From Pyrinomonas methylaliphatogenes (GTDB lineage: Bacteria; Acidobacteriota; Blastocatellia; Pyrinomonadales; Pyrinomonadaceae): a stretch of DNA of 64,000 nt. The stretch is from assembly GCF_000820845.2 (NCBI RefSeq), contig NZ_CBXV010000004.1, positions 434,001 to 498,000 on the forward strand. The letters are read 5' to 3'. Positions 43,841-53,929 of this stretch are shown here, one piece after another. The notes under the pieces are model-generated. The model worked only from the letters and a program-made list of their open reading frames with translations, had not been told where the DNA came from and made no database searches. Position 1 is the first letter of the stretch. Every line of letters begins with the position of its first letter. A program made the position numbers and the translations under genes.

Positions 43841-45034
43841 ATGCGTGTGGGAGATGAGCTAGAAGCGAAAATAGAAAAGATCGTTCCGGGAGGCTGGGGG
43901 CTTGCGCATGTGCCGGATGGGACGCTGCTGGTGACACTCGCTGCGCCCGACGACGTGGCGCTCGTCAAAGTGGAGCGCGCGACATCGCGCGTTTCTTTCG
44001 CTTCGGTCGCTCAGATTATCGACCCTTCGCCTGTGCGCGTTGCGGCTCGTTGCCCTTTCTTCGGAACGTGCGGCGGTTGCGATTTTCAGCAGTTACGTTA
44101 CGATGCTCAACTTGCGGCGAAGGTAGAGATCGTACGCGACTGTTTGCGCCGCATCGCACACATCGAAGCGGACGAGTTGCAGATCGTCGCTTCGCCGGTT
44201 GAATGGCGTTACCGCACACGAGCGGAATGGCAAGTGGATCGTGAAGATAGGCAGGTGGGATACTTTAAATGCGGCTCGCACAGCGTTGTCGAGATCGGCG
44301 AATGTCCAGTCCTCGTTCCACCGCTCGAAGAAGCGCTTCTGGCTCTGCGTGCGGCGATCAAAGAGTCGGCGAAAGCGCCCGCGATCAGGTCCGTCTCCGT
44401 CGCTGCTGGCGATGATGGCAGCATCTCTTTTGCGCCACGCGCGGTCGGACAGTTGCTTCCGCGTTATGGTCAGCAGCCGCGCGAGATCAGTCGGACGATC
44501 GCCGGAAACCAGTACCGCTTTGACGCTGAATGCTTTTTCCAAGTCAACGCTCACATCCTCGATCTATTGATCGAAGAGGCCGTCGGAGAAGCGCGCGGGC
44601 GGACGGCGCTCGATCTCTACTGCGGCGTAGGGCTATTCACGCTGCCGCTTGCGAAGCGTTTCGAGCGCGTCATAGCTGTCGAAGAGAATCGAGCGGCATG
44701 CCGTTACCTGAGTCGAAATGCGGAAGAAGCTGGCGCGAAGAACGTCGAAGTCAGAAGATCATCGGTTTTGGCTTGGTTACGTTCTGGGCCGATGATCGGC
44801 CCGGTTGATTTCGCGCTGCTCGATCCGCCGCGGGTTGGATTGGAAAGCGAAACGATCAAGCGGATGTTGAGCTTGGCCGCGTCGCATCTCGTCTATGTCG
44901 GTTGCGATCCGGCGACCATGGCGCGAGATGTCCGAAAGTTCATTCTCGGCGGCTACCGTCTTCATCGCGTGCGCCTTTTCGATATGTTCCCGCAAACGCA
45001 TCATGTCGAGACGGTGGTCCATCTGGTGCGCTAA
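43841..45034 (+). CDS. 23S rRNA (uracil-5)-methyltransferase, RlmD/RumA type
   Basis: The 397-residue protein has an N-terminal TRAM domain ([25 protein letters not shown]), the [4Fe-4S] cysteines in [17 protein letters not shown], the SAM-binding [17 protein letters not shown], a catalytic DPPRVG and the C-terminal [11 protein letters not shown] region. It methylates a uridine to m5U with SAM, in 23S rRNA (RlmD/RlmC) or tRNA (TrmA-like); the iron-sulfur cluster points to the RlmD group. The following deoB start is 38 bases downstream. Confidence 0.92.
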   Translation: MRVGDELEAKIEKIVPGGWGLAHVPDGTLLVTLAAPDDVALVKVERATSRVSFASVAQIIDPSPVRVAARCPFFGTCGGCDFQQLRYDAQLAAKVEIVRDCLRRIAHIEADELQIVASPVEWRYRTRAEWQVDREDRQVGYFKCGSHSVVEIGECPVLVPPLEEALLALRAAIKESAKAPAIRSVSVAAGDDGSISFAPRAVGQLLPRYGQQPREISRTIAGNQYRFDAECFFQVNAHILDLLIEEAVGEARGRTALDLYCGVGLFTLPLAKRFERVIAVEENRAACRYLSRNAEEAGAKNVEVRRSSVLAWLRSGPMIGPVDFALLDPPRVGLESETIKRMLSLAASHLVYVGCDPATMARDVRKFILGGYRLHRVRLFDMFPQTHHVETVVHLVR

Positions 45035-45072
45035 AATTCTCCAGACAAAGATCCAATGGGGAGTGCGGGGAA

Positions 45073-46254
45073 ATGAACGGCAATCTCTTCAATCGCGTCG
45101 TTTTGATCGTTCTCGATAGCGTCGGCATCGGCGCAATGCCGGATGCTGACCGATGGGGTGACGAAGGCGCCGATACTTTGGGGCACATCGCTGAACTGCG
45201 CGGGTTGCATGTGCCAAACTTACAGCGGTTGGGATTAGGCAATATTCGACCGTTACGCAGCCTCGGGCCAGTCAACTCGCCGGAGGCTTGCTACGGTCGT
45301 TGCGCGTTGCTGTCCAACGGCAAAGATACGACCACAGGACATTGGGAGATCGCGGGCATCATCTTGGAACGCGCTTTCCCGACCTATCCGCAAGGTTTCC
45401 CGCCGGAGATCATCGCGCGATTCATTGAAGAGACGGGCGTGCCGGGGGTGCTCGGCAACGTGCCCGCTTCGGGGACGGAGATCATTCGCGAACTCGGCGA
45501 AGAACATATGCGAACCGGCAAACCGATCGTCTATACGTCTGCCGATTCCGTCTTCCAGATCGCCGCGCATGAAGAGGTCATCCCTGTGGATCGTCTCTAC
45601 ACGATGTGCGAAAAGGCGCGCGCCATCTTACGCGGCGAGCACGAGGTCGGGCGCGTCATTGCGCGTCCGTTCATCGGCGCGCCCGGAAACTTTCGTCGCA
45701 CGGAACGGCGGCGAGATTTCGCCGTGCCGCCACCGCGCGAAAACTTGCTCGTCGCGTTGGCCGAGGCCGGGTTGGATGTGGTGTCGGTCGGCAAGATCGC
45801 TTCGATCTACGATTACGCGGGCATCACTCAGGCGCTCCCATCGAAAGACAATGCGCAAGGCATCGATCAGACCATCGCCGCACTTTGCGAACCGACGCGC
45901 GGACTGATCTTCACGAATCTGGTCGATTTCGACATGCTCTACGGGCACCGCCGCGATGTCGAGGGTTACGCCCGCGCGCTCGAGTATTTCGATGCGCGCT
46001 TGCCGGAGATCGAAGCGGCGCTCAAGGACGATGATCTGCTGATCCTCGCCGCCGATCACGGCAACGATCCGGCTTTCCGCGGCACGGATCACACGCGCGA
46101 ATACACGCCTCTGCTCGTCACGGGGCGGCGCGCGCGCCGCGGCGTCGATCTCGGCACGCGCCGGTCGCTCGCCGACATCGGCCAGACGATCGCCGACAAT
46201 TTCGGTCTGAAGTTGAAGGCCGGAGAGAGCTTTCTCGCCGACATCGCCGAGTGA
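45073..46254 (+). CDS. deoB: Phosphopentomutase
   Basis: I use ATG 45073 (393 residues); the open frame before it overlaps the previous gene in another frame. The alkaline-phosphatase-fold enzyme has a metal-site [31 protein letters not shown], the phosphorylated Thr region [13 protein letters not shown] and the C-terminal [26 protein letters not shown]. It converts ribose/deoxyribose 1-phosphate to 5-phosphate in nucleoside salvage. No nucleoside phosphorylase or kinase is in the immediate window. Confidence 0.95.
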   Translation: MNGNLFNRVVLIVLDSVGIGAMPDADRWGDEGADTLGHIAELRGLHVPNLQRLGLGNIRPLRSLGPVNSPEACYGRCALLSNGKDTTTGHWEIAGIILERAFPTYPQGFPPEIIARFIEETGVPGVLGNVPASGTEIIRELGEEHMRTGKPIVYTSADSVFQIAAHEEVIPVDRLYTMCEKARAILRGEHEVGRVIARPFIGAPGNFRRTERRRDFAVPPPRENLLVALAEAGLDVVSVGKIASIYDYAGITQALPSKDNAQGIDQTIAALCEPTRGLIFTNLVDFDMLYGHRRDVEGYARALEYFDARLPEIEAALKDDDLLILAADHGNDPAFRGTDHTREYTPLLVTGRRARRGVDLGTRRSLADIGQTIADNFGLKLKAGESFLADIAE

Positions 46255-46368
46255 AACCGTTCGCCTCATGCTTGAAGCGAGGTTCGCGCGTTCGTCAACT
46301 GCGTGGCGAAAAGCGCAACGTCAGGAGCGATCCCTCTGGTCGAGACTCCGGAAAGCACGTTTGGGCGG

Positions 46369-47202
46369 TTAACGACGCTGGCACCGCGGACAAAAGTACG
46401 TGGAGCGTCCGGCGTGGACCACCCTTTCGATGCGCGCGCGGCAGACGAAGCACGGTTCGCCCTCGCGATCGTAAACGCGCCAGCGTCCTTCATATGCGCC
46501 GCCGTAGTAGCTCCCATCTATGTTCATCGGATCGACGTTGAGCGTCGAGCCGTGCGCGATCGATTCGGCGAGCACATCGAGAATGGCGCGATGAAGGCGT
46601 GGGATGCGACGAGGCGCGAGTTCCGCCGCGCGGACGAACGGATTCGTGCGCGCCAGAAACATCGCTTCCGCCGCATAGATGTTACCAAGTCCAACCACTT
46701 TCGATTGATCTATGAGCGTCTCTTTGAGCGTGCGCCGTGATCGCGCGAGCGCGCTTCTGAGGTAGTCCACTGTAAACTCCGCGGAGAAGGGTTCGGGCGC
46801 CAGCGTTCGCAGTTCGCGCGCGGCATCGAGTTCTTCGGTGGATAGGAGTTTCATCATCCCGAAGTGGCGCTGGTCGGAGAAGATGAGACGTTGTCCATTG
46901 TCCATCTCGAAGATGGCGTGCGTGAATTTAGGCAGCGGTCTGTCCGGCGGGAGGATGAGGAAGCGACCGGACATGCGCAGGTGGATCAGCAGCGCGCGAC
47001 CGTTGTCGAGTTCGATGATGATGTACTTGCCGCGACGCCGAACATCACGGACGCTCGCGCCGCCGCATCCTTGGGCGAAACGCTCCGGCGTCGAATCGGG
47101 AAGAAGGCGCGGGCGAAGGACGGTTGCGCTGGTCCAGCTTCGACCGACGATGAACGCTTTCAATGCTCGCGCGACGAGTTCGACTTCTGGCAGTTCGGGC
47201 AT
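46369..47202 (-). CDS. mutM: Formamidopyrimidine-DNA glycosylase
   Basis: The start is ATG 47202, giving MPELPEVELVARAL with the invariant Pro1-Glu2 after Met removal; the frame is open to 47250. The 277-residue protein has the FRRRGKYIIIELDNGRALLIHLRMSGR strand region, the helix-two-turn-helix LIDQSKVVGLGNIYAAEAMFLA, and a C-terminal zinc finger (CFVCRARIER, then TYFCPRCQ). It excises oxidised purines. Repeat locus G covers its start region on the other side. Upstream lies the phosphohexomutase on the same strand, separated by about 290 bases. Confidence 0.95.
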   Translation of the reverse strand: MPELPEVELVARALKAFIVGRSWTSATVLRPRLLPDSTPERFAQGCGGASVRDVRRRGKYIIIELDNGRALLIHLRMSGRFLILPPDRPLPKFTHAIFEMDNGQRLIFSDQRHFGMMKLLSTEELDAARELRTLAPEPFSAEFTVDYLRSALARSRRTLKETLIDQSKVVGLGNIYAAEAMFLARTNPFVRAAELAPRRIPRLHRAILDVLAESIAHGSTLNVDPMNIDGSYYGGAYEGRWRVYDREGEPCFVCRARIERVVHAGRSTYFCPRCQRR

Positions 47203-47302
47203 AGACGATCTTGGCGAAGCGCGCTTCGAGGCTTTTCGCGATCCAGACACAGGTCGCGATTACGTTTTGAGACATAGGCGATCTTGGCGAAGCGCGCTTC
47301 GA
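47200..47302. repeat. Direct repeat locus G: 30-bp pair, period 73
   Basis: Copies at 47200-47229 and 47273-47302 match at 29 of 30 bases (CATAGACGATCTTGGCGA and on). Copy 1 contains the mutM start codon on the minus strand. The insert, 47230-47272, is 43 bases and unrelated. Confidence 0.9.
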
Positions 47303-47492
47303 TACTCCGAGCGACGATCATCCGCCGCCTCGATAGCACTCAACTTTGGGCGACGATCTCGGTGGCGCCTCGGGACTTCAAGCGACGTGCTGATCGACGG
47401 AGGATGCCGAGGCGCATTCTAATCCGATTTGGCTCGCCGCGCTTTGCACCGAAGCTTCAGCGTCGAGCGAAATCCCACACTTGCGTCCGTCT

Positions 47493-48971
47493 TTACGCTT
47501 TGACGGCACGCGGCGCTTGCGCAATCGCGCACCCTTCATCGAGCAGCGCGTTCATCTTCTCGACCGAGGTCGCTTCCGCGTAGATGCGCAAGACGGGTTC
47601 AGTCCCCGACTGCCGGAAGAGGAGCCACGATTCATCGTTGAAGATGAGCTTGGTTCCATCCATCGTGGAGATCGACTCGACCCGGTAGCTGGCGACTTCC
47701 GCGGGCGTCTTCTCGGCCAATTCAGCCACCAGCGCTTTGCCGCGCGAAACTTCCATGTGTAGATCGCGCCGACCGAAGTAGAATTCGCCGAACTCGCGGT
47801 GCAGATCGCGCACCATCTCCGACGGCGGTTTGCCGGCGGTCGCGATCGCTTCGAGGAAGAGCAGGGAATTCAGGATGCCGTCGCGCTCGGGGATGTGCCC
47901 TTTGACGCCGATGCCGCCCGACTCTTCCGCGCCGAGCAGGATGTCCTCGCGCAGCATCAGATCGGCGATGTATTTGAAGCCGATGGGCGTGTCGTAGAGT
48001 TTCAATCCGTGGGCATCGGCGATCCGTTTCAGGAGCACGGATTGCGAGAAAGTGCGCACCACGCCGCCGGTCATCCGTCGGTGGCGAGCCAAGTGCAAGA
48101 GGACGAGTGGCACGACCTCGTGCATGGTCATCGTCTGGCCCAGTTCGTTGACGGCGCCGACGCGGTCAGCGTCGCCATCGGTCGCCAAGCCGACGAGCGC
48201 GCCGGTCTCCTTGACGCGCTCTTTGAGCGGGCCGAGGTTCTGGTCGATCGGCTCGGGATTGACGCCGCCGAAGAGCGGATCGCGATCTGGACGGATCGTC
48301 TCCACTTCGAGCGCGCCGCCTCGGAGGAAACTTTCGACCCAACGCGCGCCTGTTCCATGCATCGGATCGACGATGATGCGCGCGCGCAAAGCCCGCAGCC
48401 GGTCCAGATCGACATAGCTTTCGATCTGCACGCGATAGTTTGCCACTGCCTGCTCTAGCTCTTCGCGGCCTTGCGGAACATACTCTTCGCGGCGCGGCTC
48501 GTGTCGATCGACGAGCGCTTCCACCGCCGAGGTCGTCTCGGGCGTTGCGCTACCGCCCCATGGCGCTTTGATCTTGAAGCCGTTGAACTCGGGCGGATTG
48601 TGCGAGGCGGTGATGACCACGCCGCCATCCGCTTTGCGATCGCGCACCGCCCAAGAGATGACCGGCGTCGGCATATCGCGTTCGAAGAGGAAGACGCGAA
48701 TCCGATTTGCCGTAAGGACTTCGGCGGTCAGATGAGCGAAATGTTCCGAAAGGAAGCGCCGGTCGTAACCGACGACGGCGAGCGGCAGCTTCTCGGTCTG
48801 TCTTGCTTCGGCGCGCGCCGTCATCTCGCGCTGTGCGCTCTCCTCGAGCAGGTAGTCGGCGTAAGCCTGTGCGACGCGCGCGACGTTGGCGAAGGTGAAC
48901 TCGCGCGCGATCACGGCACGCCAGCCATCGGTGCCGAATCTGATTGGCGCTCGTTCCGTCTTCTCGCTCAT
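47493..48971 (-). CDS. Phosphohexomutase (phosphoglucomutase/phosphomannomutase)
   Basis: The 492-residue alpha-D-phosphohexomutase has FGTDGWRAVIA at the N-terminus, the phospho-Ser motif VVITASHNPPEFNGFKI, the metal loop TDGDADRVGAV and the sugar-binding loop GAEESGG. It interconverts hexose 1- and 6-phosphates. Its start overlaps the end of the nucleotidyltransferase gene by four bases, so the two form a pair making a nucleotide sugar. Which hexose is used (glucose or mannose) is not fixed by these motifs. Confidence 0.92.
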   Translation of the reverse strand: MSEKTERAPIRFGTDGWRAVIAREFTFANVARVAQAYADYLLEESAQREMTARAEARQTEKLPLAVVGYDRRFLSEHFAHLTAEVLTANRIRVFLFERDMPTPVISWAVRDRKADGGVVITASHNPPEFNGFKIKAPWGGSATPETTSAVEALVDRHEPRREEYVPQGREELEQAVANYRVQIESYVDLDRLRALRARIIVDPMHGTGARWVESFLRGGALEVETIRPDRDPLFGGVNPEPIDQNLGPLKERVKETGALVGLATDGDADRVGAVNELGQTMTMHEVVPLVLLHLARHRRMTGGVVRTFSQSVLLKRIADAHGLKLYDTPIGFKYIADLMLREDILLGAEESGGIGVKGHIPERDGILNSLLFLEAIATAGKPPSEMVRDLHREFGEFYFGRRDLHMEVSRGKALVAELAEKTPAEVASYRVESISTMDGTKLIFNDESWLLFRQSGTEPVLRIYAEATSVEKMNALLDEGCAIAQAPRAVKA

Positions 48972-50011
48972 AGATCCCCTCCCGTTTGCGTGTAGTCTGT
49001 GAGCGAAGTCTTATCGCCGAGCACGGCGCCGTGCCCGATCTGCGCGAAGCGACCGATATGACATCCGCGCCCGATGATCGCGCCGGAGACGTGCGCGCCC
49101 GCGCTGATGCGCGTATGCGGCCAGATGACGGAGTTTTCGATGCGCGCTTTCTCTTCGACGTGACAGCCTTGACCGAGCACGGAATTGATGATCTCTGCGC
49201 CAGCCTTGATCACGCAGTCGTCGGCGATGATCGAACGCGCATCTATCTCCGCTCCGCTCGCTTCGAATTTACCCCGCCTCTCCGTGATCTTGATTCGACC
49301 GACGCGATCGTTCAGCAGGTCATCGTTCGCTTGCCAATAGCGCGCCGGAGTGCCGATGTCGAGCCAGTAAGTGTCCTGCGGGATGTGCGCGTAAAACGGT
49401 TCTTCGCGCCGCAGAAGGTCCGGGAACAGTCCGTACTCGAACGAATAGTTCTCGCCCGCTGGGATCAGGTCAAGCACGCGCGGCTCCAGCACGTAGGTGC
49501 CGGCGTTGATCGTGTTGACGCTCACCTCTTCGATGTTCGGTTTTTCGATGAAGCGGAGCACGCGGCCATCCGCATCGGTTTCGACCAGACCGTAAGAGCT
49601 CGGATTCTCGACCGGCGTCAGGACGATGGTCGCAACAGCTTTGCGTTCGTTGTGCTGGCGGATGACGGCCGCCAGGTCGAGATCGGTCAAGATGTCGCCG
49701 TTCAAGACGACCGTCTGTTCGCGGATCATCTCTTCGGCGAATTTGAAAGCTCCGGCGGTGCCCATCGGTTGAGGCTCGACCGTGTAGCGGAGTTTGACGC
49801 CGAAAGCGGAACCGTCGCCCAAGAGTTGTTCGATCTTTTGCGGTTGATAGGAGAGCGATAAAGTGATATCGGTGATGCCAGCTCGACGCAGCATCTCGAT
49901 CTGATAGAGCAGAAATGGCCGATTGCAGATCGGAACGATCGGCTTCGGCGTATGAACTGTCAAAGGGCGCAAACGAGTCCCTTTCCCACCTGCAAGAATA
50001 AGCGCTTGCAT
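48968..50011 (-). CDS. Sugar-1-phosphate nucleotidyltransferase with left-handed beta-helix
   Basis: The 347-residue protein has the signature LILAGGKGTRLRPLTVHTPKP at the N-terminus, then LNGDILTDLD and TYVLEPRVLD in the catalytic domain. C-terminal hexapeptide repeats (about 250-340, such as ADDCVIKAGAEII, GQGCHVEEKARI and IGRGCHIGRFAQIGHGAVLGD) form a left-handed beta-helix. It activates a sugar phosphate, most likely mannose (GDP-mannose type) or glucose. It is translationally coupled to the phosphohexomutase. This pair may feed exopolysaccharide or glycan synthesis. Confidence 0.92.
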   Translation of the reverse strand: MQALILAGGKGTRLRPLTVHTPKPIVPICNRPFLLYQIEMLRRAGITDITLSLSYQPQKIEQLLGDGSAFGVKLRYTVEPQPMGTAGAFKFAEEMIREQTVVLNGDILTDLDLAAVIRQHNERKAVATIVLTPVENPSSYGLVETDADGRVLRFIEKPNIEEVSVNTINAGTYVLEPRVLDLIPAGENYSFEYGLFPDLLRREEPFYAHIPQDTYWLDIGTPARYWQANDDLLNDRVGRIKITERRGKFEASGAEIDARSIIADDCVIKAGAEIINSVLGQGCHVEEKARIENSVIWPHTRISAGAHVSGAIIGRGCHIGRFAQIGHGAVLGDKTSLTDYTQTGGDL

Positions 50012-50127
50012 AGTCGTCTGCCAGGCTTAAACGTAAGATTTTCGTTTCGAACAACGAACTTCGAGTCTAACATTGGCTGGGCGCGACTTTCAAACATCGC
50101 CAATGGCGGTGAAACCGGACCGGTGAC

Positions 50128-50943
50128 TCAATATTGAACGAGGCTGCCTTCGCGTTTAGCGCGACGGATCGCGCGCCCGAAGACCCAAAGCGAGAACGGG
50201 AGAAGGACGGCGAGGAAAACGGCAAGCGTCAGGAGCGGTTCTTTAACTTCGTTCAAGCCTTTCCCTTCGATCAATACTTGCCGGATCCCAGCTAGCCCAT
50301 AAGTCGGCGGCAGGACCCGCGAAATGGCGCGAAACTCGCCGAGGAATTCGGTCGGAAAGAAGACTCCGGAGAAGAGCGCCGAGCCCGTGCCGAGGAGTAC
50401 GCCGAAAGGATCGCCTCGTTTGAAGACCATCGCGAAACTCGCCGATAGTATGCCGAGCGAAGCGAGCACCAGCGTCGTCAAGATCAGGAAGAGGGCCGCG
50501 AGCGGGAAGCTGCCGCGAAAATGCACGTCAAAGAGGATCCAGCCGAAGAACAGATAGAGGAAAGAAAAGAAGGTCGCTTGCACGAAGTCCCAAGCGGAAC
50601 TGGCGATGACCAAGGTCGGGATATCGATCGGCGTCATGAGCACGCTTTCGAGCGTCCCTTGCGCTTGTTCGACGCGAACGGCGTTCGCCAGACTGGAGAA
50701 CCCGGTCATGAAGTAGTTGAGCACGGCCAATCCCGTGATCCAGGCGGCCAACGGATCATGCCATGCTGCCAGCGCCACATCGCTTCGCCCGCCGAAGATC
50801 TTGGCGATGAAGAAGAGCGTCGTCACCACTAGCAGCACCGAGAGGATACGCAAGGAGAATTCCATTCGATAGCTGATCGCCAACCGGAAATCCCTCGCGA
50901 CGAAAGCGCGCACGCGGCGCGACAGGATAAGCAGGTTAGTCAT
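50128..50943 (-). CDS. ABC-2 type transporter permease
   Basis: The protein from ATG 50943 (271 residues; TNLLILSRRVRAFVARDF) has six hydrophobic segments (LRILSVLLVVTTLFFIAKIF, LAAWITGLAVLNYFM, ILTTLVLASLGIL and others) typical of the ABC-2 family. It is paired with the ATPase whose stop codon overlaps this start (ATGACTAA). Such exporters move drugs, lipids or polysaccharides. The nucleotide-sugar genes just downstream on the same strand would fit a glycan export role, but that is only a neighbourhood hint. Confidence 0.88.
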   Translation of the reverse strand: MTNLLILSRRVRAFVARDFRLAISYRMEFSLRILSVLLVVTTLFFIAKIFGGRSDVALAAWHDPLAAWITGLAVLNYFMTGFSSLANAVRVEQAQGTLESVLMTPIDIPTLVIASSAWDFVQATFFSFLYLFFGWILFDVHFRGSFPLAALFLILTTLVLASLGILSASFAMVFKRGDPFGVLLGTGSALFSGVFFPTEFLGEFRAISRVLPPTYGLAGIRQVLIEGKGLNEVKEPLLTLAVFLAVLLPFSLWVFGRAIRRAKREGSLVQY

Positions 50944-51919
50944 AGCTTTCGAGAACATCGAGCAGGGTCGCCTTTTCCGTTTGACAGTCTATGATCGTCG
51001 CTCCGCGAGCGTATAAGTTACGGAGCGCGCGGTCAAGCGCCTCATCTTCAGGCGCGCGCAGGAAACGAAGTTCGACGATGCCATCGCGCTCCGCGCTCTC
51101 GAGCGTGGGGATGAAACCGGCGAGCGCTTCGATGGCCTCGTGGCGTGTGAGGTTGCGGATCGTCAAGCTGACGCGCTCGGTTTGGCGATGACGCGCGCGT
51201 AATGCTTGCGGCGCGTCGAGCGCGACGATGCGCCCGCGACTGATGATCGCAATGCGCGCGCAGAGTTCTTCGATCTCGTGCAGGTTATGCGAGGTGAGGA
51301 GAACGGTCGCGCCGTTCTCGCGCGCAGCGGCGGCGATCATGGCGCGCATCGAAGCTGCCGCTACGGGATCGAGCGAGCGCGTCGGCTCGTCGAGCAGCAG
51401 GACGGGCGGCGAATTGAGCATCGCGCGCGCGACGGCAAGCCGTTGCCTGTTACCGCTCGAAAGTTCGGCGAAGCGACGGCGCGTCTGATCGGATAGCTCG
51501 AACTGGTCCAGCAACTCTGCGACGCGGCGGCGCGCCGCACGCTCCGGCAGCCCATAAAGTCGTGCGAAGAAGAGCAAGTTTTGCTCTACGGTCAAGCGCC
51601 AATAAAAGCTTCGCTCCTCAGCGGTCGCCAACCCGATGAGCGCGCGCACGCGCTCTTCATCGCGTACAGTATCGTATCCATGGACCAGCACGCGACCGGC
51701 GGTCGGTCGGATGAGCGTCGCGATCGTCTTGACGAGCGTCGTCTTCCCGGCGCCATTTCTGCCGATCAGGCCGAAGATCTCGCCCGCCTCGATCTTGAAC
51801 GATACTCCGCGCAACGCTTCGGTCGGTCGTTTCGTCGAGCGGCGGAGGAAGCGGAGGAGTCCGGCCAGAGGGACCGGATAGGTTTTGTAGAGATTTTCGA
51901 TAACGATCGCGGCGCTCAT
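50936..51919 (-). CDS. ABC transporter ATP-binding protein (ABC-2 exporter family)
   Basis: The 327-residue protein has Walker A GRNGAGKTTLVKT, the Q-loop in ERSFYWRLTVEQNL, the signature ELSSGNRQRLAVARAML, Walker B VLLLDEPTRSLDP and the H-loop His in TSHNLHEIEELCARI. It also carries a C-terminal extension (about 230-327, ERVSLTIRNLTRHEAI) typical of DrrA-like exporters. The start is ATG 51919. It shares eight bases with the permease gene downstream. It follows the dipeptide-type permease genes by 15 bases, so all may lie in one transcript. Confidence 0.92.
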   Translation of the reverse strand: MSAAIVIENLYKTYPVPLAGLLRFLRRSTKRPTEALRGVSFKIEAGEIFGLIGRNGAGKTTLVKTIATLIRPTAGRVLVHGYDTVRDEERVRALIGLATAEERSFYWRLTVEQNLLFFARLYGLPERAARRRVAELLDQFELSDQTRRRFAELSSGNRQRLAVARAMLNSPPVLLLDEPTRSLDPVAAASMRAMIAAAARENGATVLLTSHNLHEIEELCARIAIISRGRIVALDAPQALRARHRQTERVSLTIRNLTRHEAIEALAGFIPTLESAERDGIVELRFLRAPEDEALDRALRNLYARGATIIDCQTEKATLLDVLESYD

Positions 51920-51934
51920 CTGCAATCGTAGCGC

Positions 51935-52753
51935 TTATCGGTCCACATGGCGGCGCGGGTCGAGCCGTTCGCGCAACCCGTCGCCGACGAAGTTGAAGGC
52001 GAGGACGCTCAGCGCGACAGCGGCGCCCGGAAAGATGAGCGCGTGCGGAGCCGTTTGCAACGTCGCCAGATCGCGCGCCTCTTCGAGCATTACACCCCAT
52101 GAAGGCGCGGGCGGCGGGACTCCCAAGCCGAGAAAAGACAGCGAAGCTTCGGACAGAATGGCGCCGGCCATCCCGAGGCTCGCTTGGACGATGAGCGGTT
52201 GGATGGCATTGGGCAGGATATGCCGCCACAAAATGTATAGATCGCTTGCGCCGAGCGCGCGCGCCGCTTGAACGAACTCGAGTTCGCGTACCTTGAGCAC
52301 TTGCGCGCGCATGACGCGCGCATATCCGACCCAACCGATGATCGAAAGCGCGAGGATGAGCTTGTTCAAACCGGCGCCCAGGAAAGCGACCATCGCGATC
52401 GCCAGCAGCAATCCCGGAAAGGCGAGGAAGACGTTGAAAAGATAACCGGCGATGAAACGGTCAACCCATCCGCCATAGTAACCAGCGATGGCGCCGACGA
52501 TCGTTCCAACTGTCGCTGAGATGATCACCACCGTCACGCCGACCCGAAGCGAGATGCGCGCCCCGTAGATGACGCGCGAGAAGATGTCGCGCCCGGTCGC
52601 ATCGGTGCCAAAGTAGTGGGCGGACGATGGCGGCAGATAGCGCGCAGAAAGATCGGTCGCGCCGACATCATGCGTGGCGATCCATGGCGCGAAGAGCGCA
52701 GCTATGACGAGCGCGAAGATGATGATGAGCCCGACTTTAGCCAAACGGTTCAT
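51935..52753 (-). CDS. Dipeptide/oligopeptide ABC permease, DppC type
   Basis: From ATG 52753 the product is 272 residues: an N-terminal helix (IIIFALVIAALFAPWIA), then GTDATGRDIFSRVIYGARISLRVGV, several membrane helices and the EAA loop (EFVQAARALGASDLYILWRHILPNA). This is the DppC/OppC-type inner-membrane half. A longer open frame back to 53719 is not real; it runs out of register through the DppB gene. The start is 32 bases after the DppB stop. The solute-binding and ATPase partners are not here, so the importer must be completed elsewhere, or the following ATPase is a different system. Confidence 0.92.
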   Translation of the reverse strand: MNRLAKVGLIIIFALVIAALFAPWIATHDVGATDLSARYLPPSSAHYFGTDATGRDIFSRVIYGARISLRVGVTVVIISATVGTIVGAIAGYYGGWVDRFIAGYLFNVFLAFPGLLLAIAMVAFLGAGLNKLILALSIIGWVGYARVMRAQVLKVRELEFVQAARALGASDLYILWRHILPNAIQPLIVQASLGMAGAILSEASLSFLGLGVPPPAPSWGVMLEEARDLATLQTAPHALIFPGAAVALSVLAFNFVGDGLRERLDPRRHVDR

Positions 52754-52785
52754 ATGACGATCCGCTCTGTGCGCATCGCGATCTT

Positions 52786-53772
52786 CTATCTCGATCTGAT
52801 CCGCGGATCGAGCAGCCGATAGAGCATATCGGTCGCGGCGTTGGCGAAGATGTACGTGAGGCTGATGACCAGCACGCAACCTTGCACGACGCGGTAATCG
52901 CGTTTGTTTATCCCCTCTTCGACGAGGAGCAGACCGATCCCGGGCCAGTTGAAGATCTTTTCGGTGATGATCGCTCCGGCGAGAAGCACGCCGAGCTGCA
53001 ATCCGAGCACGGTGACAACCGGTATCAGGCCGTTCTTCAGGACGTGCTTGTAGAGCACGGCGCGTTCGCTCAGGCCCTTGGCGCGCGCCGTGCGCACGTA
53101 ATCTTGATTCAATTCTTCGATGACCGAAGAGCGAACCATGCGCGTCAGAAAGGCGGCGAGCGCCGTGCCTAAAGTCAACGATGGCAGGATGATGTCGGTC
53201 CAGTCGAAACGGCCCGATGGCGCCAGCAATCCGAGCCGCACGGCGAAGATGTAGATGAGCAGCGGGCCGGTGACGAAACTCGGAAGGCTGATGCCGATAA
53301 GCGCGATAACGGAGAGAAGATTGTCGATCCACGTCCCGCGCCGGCTCCCAGCGATCACTCCAAGCGGTACAGAGATCGCGATGGCGACGAGCAGCGCGGC
53401 GATCGCAAGCTCGATCGTCGCCGGATAGCGTTGCAGGATGAGTTCGCTCACCGGACGATCGGTGCGGAAAGAGCGGCCCATATCTCCGTGCAGCAGCCCG
53501 CTCCAGTATTCGACGTAACGATTGTTCGCGCCATGCCAGACGAGGCGCCAGCCTTCTTCGTTGCGGATGAGTGAGAAGAAGAAGGCCGGGCGATCCAAAC
53601 CGTGCGTTCGTCTGAATTGCGCGATCTGTTCCGGTCGGGCCTGATCGCCGAGGATGGCATAGGCCGGATCGCCGGGGACCAACTCGATCAGCAGCGTGAC
53701 GGCTGAAACCACAGTCCAAACGACGAGCAGTAGAATGATCGCCCGCCGCGTAAGGGACTTCAAATGCCTCAT
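52786..53772 (-). CDS. Dipeptide/oligopeptide ABC permease, DppB type
   Basis: I take ATG 53772 (MRHLKSLTRRAIILLLVVWTVVSAVTLLIELVPGDPA, 328 residues). It starts with the typical first helix and the VPGDPA element, contains GDMGRSFRTDRPVSELILQRYPATIELAIAA and the EAA loop (YVRTARAKGLSERAVLYKHVLKNG), and ends with the LLDPRIR motif. The open frame to 53889 has no good start and adds a non-membrane tail. It is the first gene of a DppB-DppC pair, with Xer recombinase upstream in the opposite direction. Confidence 0.92.
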   Translation of the reverse strand: MRHLKSLTRRAIILLLVVWTVVSAVTLLIELVPGDPAYAILGDQARPEQIAQFRRTHGLDRPAFFFSLIRNEEGWRLVWHGANNRYVEYWSGLLHGDMGRSFRTDRPVSELILQRYPATIELAIAALLVAIAISVPLGVIAGSRRGTWIDNLLSVIALIGISLPSFVTGPLLIYIFAVRLGLLAPSGRFDWTDIILPSLTLGTALAAFLTRMVRSSVIEELNQDYVRTARAKGLSERAVLYKHVLKNGLIPVVTVLGLQLGVLLAGAIITEKIFNWPGIGLLLVEEGINKRDYRVVQGCVLVISLTYIFANAATDMLYRLLDPRIRSR

Positions 53773-53929
53773 CTGGATGTCCTGCCCCGAAGGAGGTGAC
53801 GGGCGTATGATGATAGCATCGGCGCGACGGGGGCGCCAGCGCCGCAGGAAAGGGCGAGCTTTTAAATTTAAGAGGTTGTGAGATGCCACAAAATGATTAA
53901 AATTGGCGGACAGGTTGAATTTGTGTAGG

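Noticed and set aside
44902-45072. Extension of the deoB frame upstream
   Set aside because: It overlaps the RlmD-like gene in another frame; phosphopentomutases start at the [11 protein letters not shown] region.
52754-53719. Long N-terminal extension of the DppC frame
   Set aside because: It is an out-of-register reading of the dppB coding strand, with Arg/Pro-rich text and no membrane helices.
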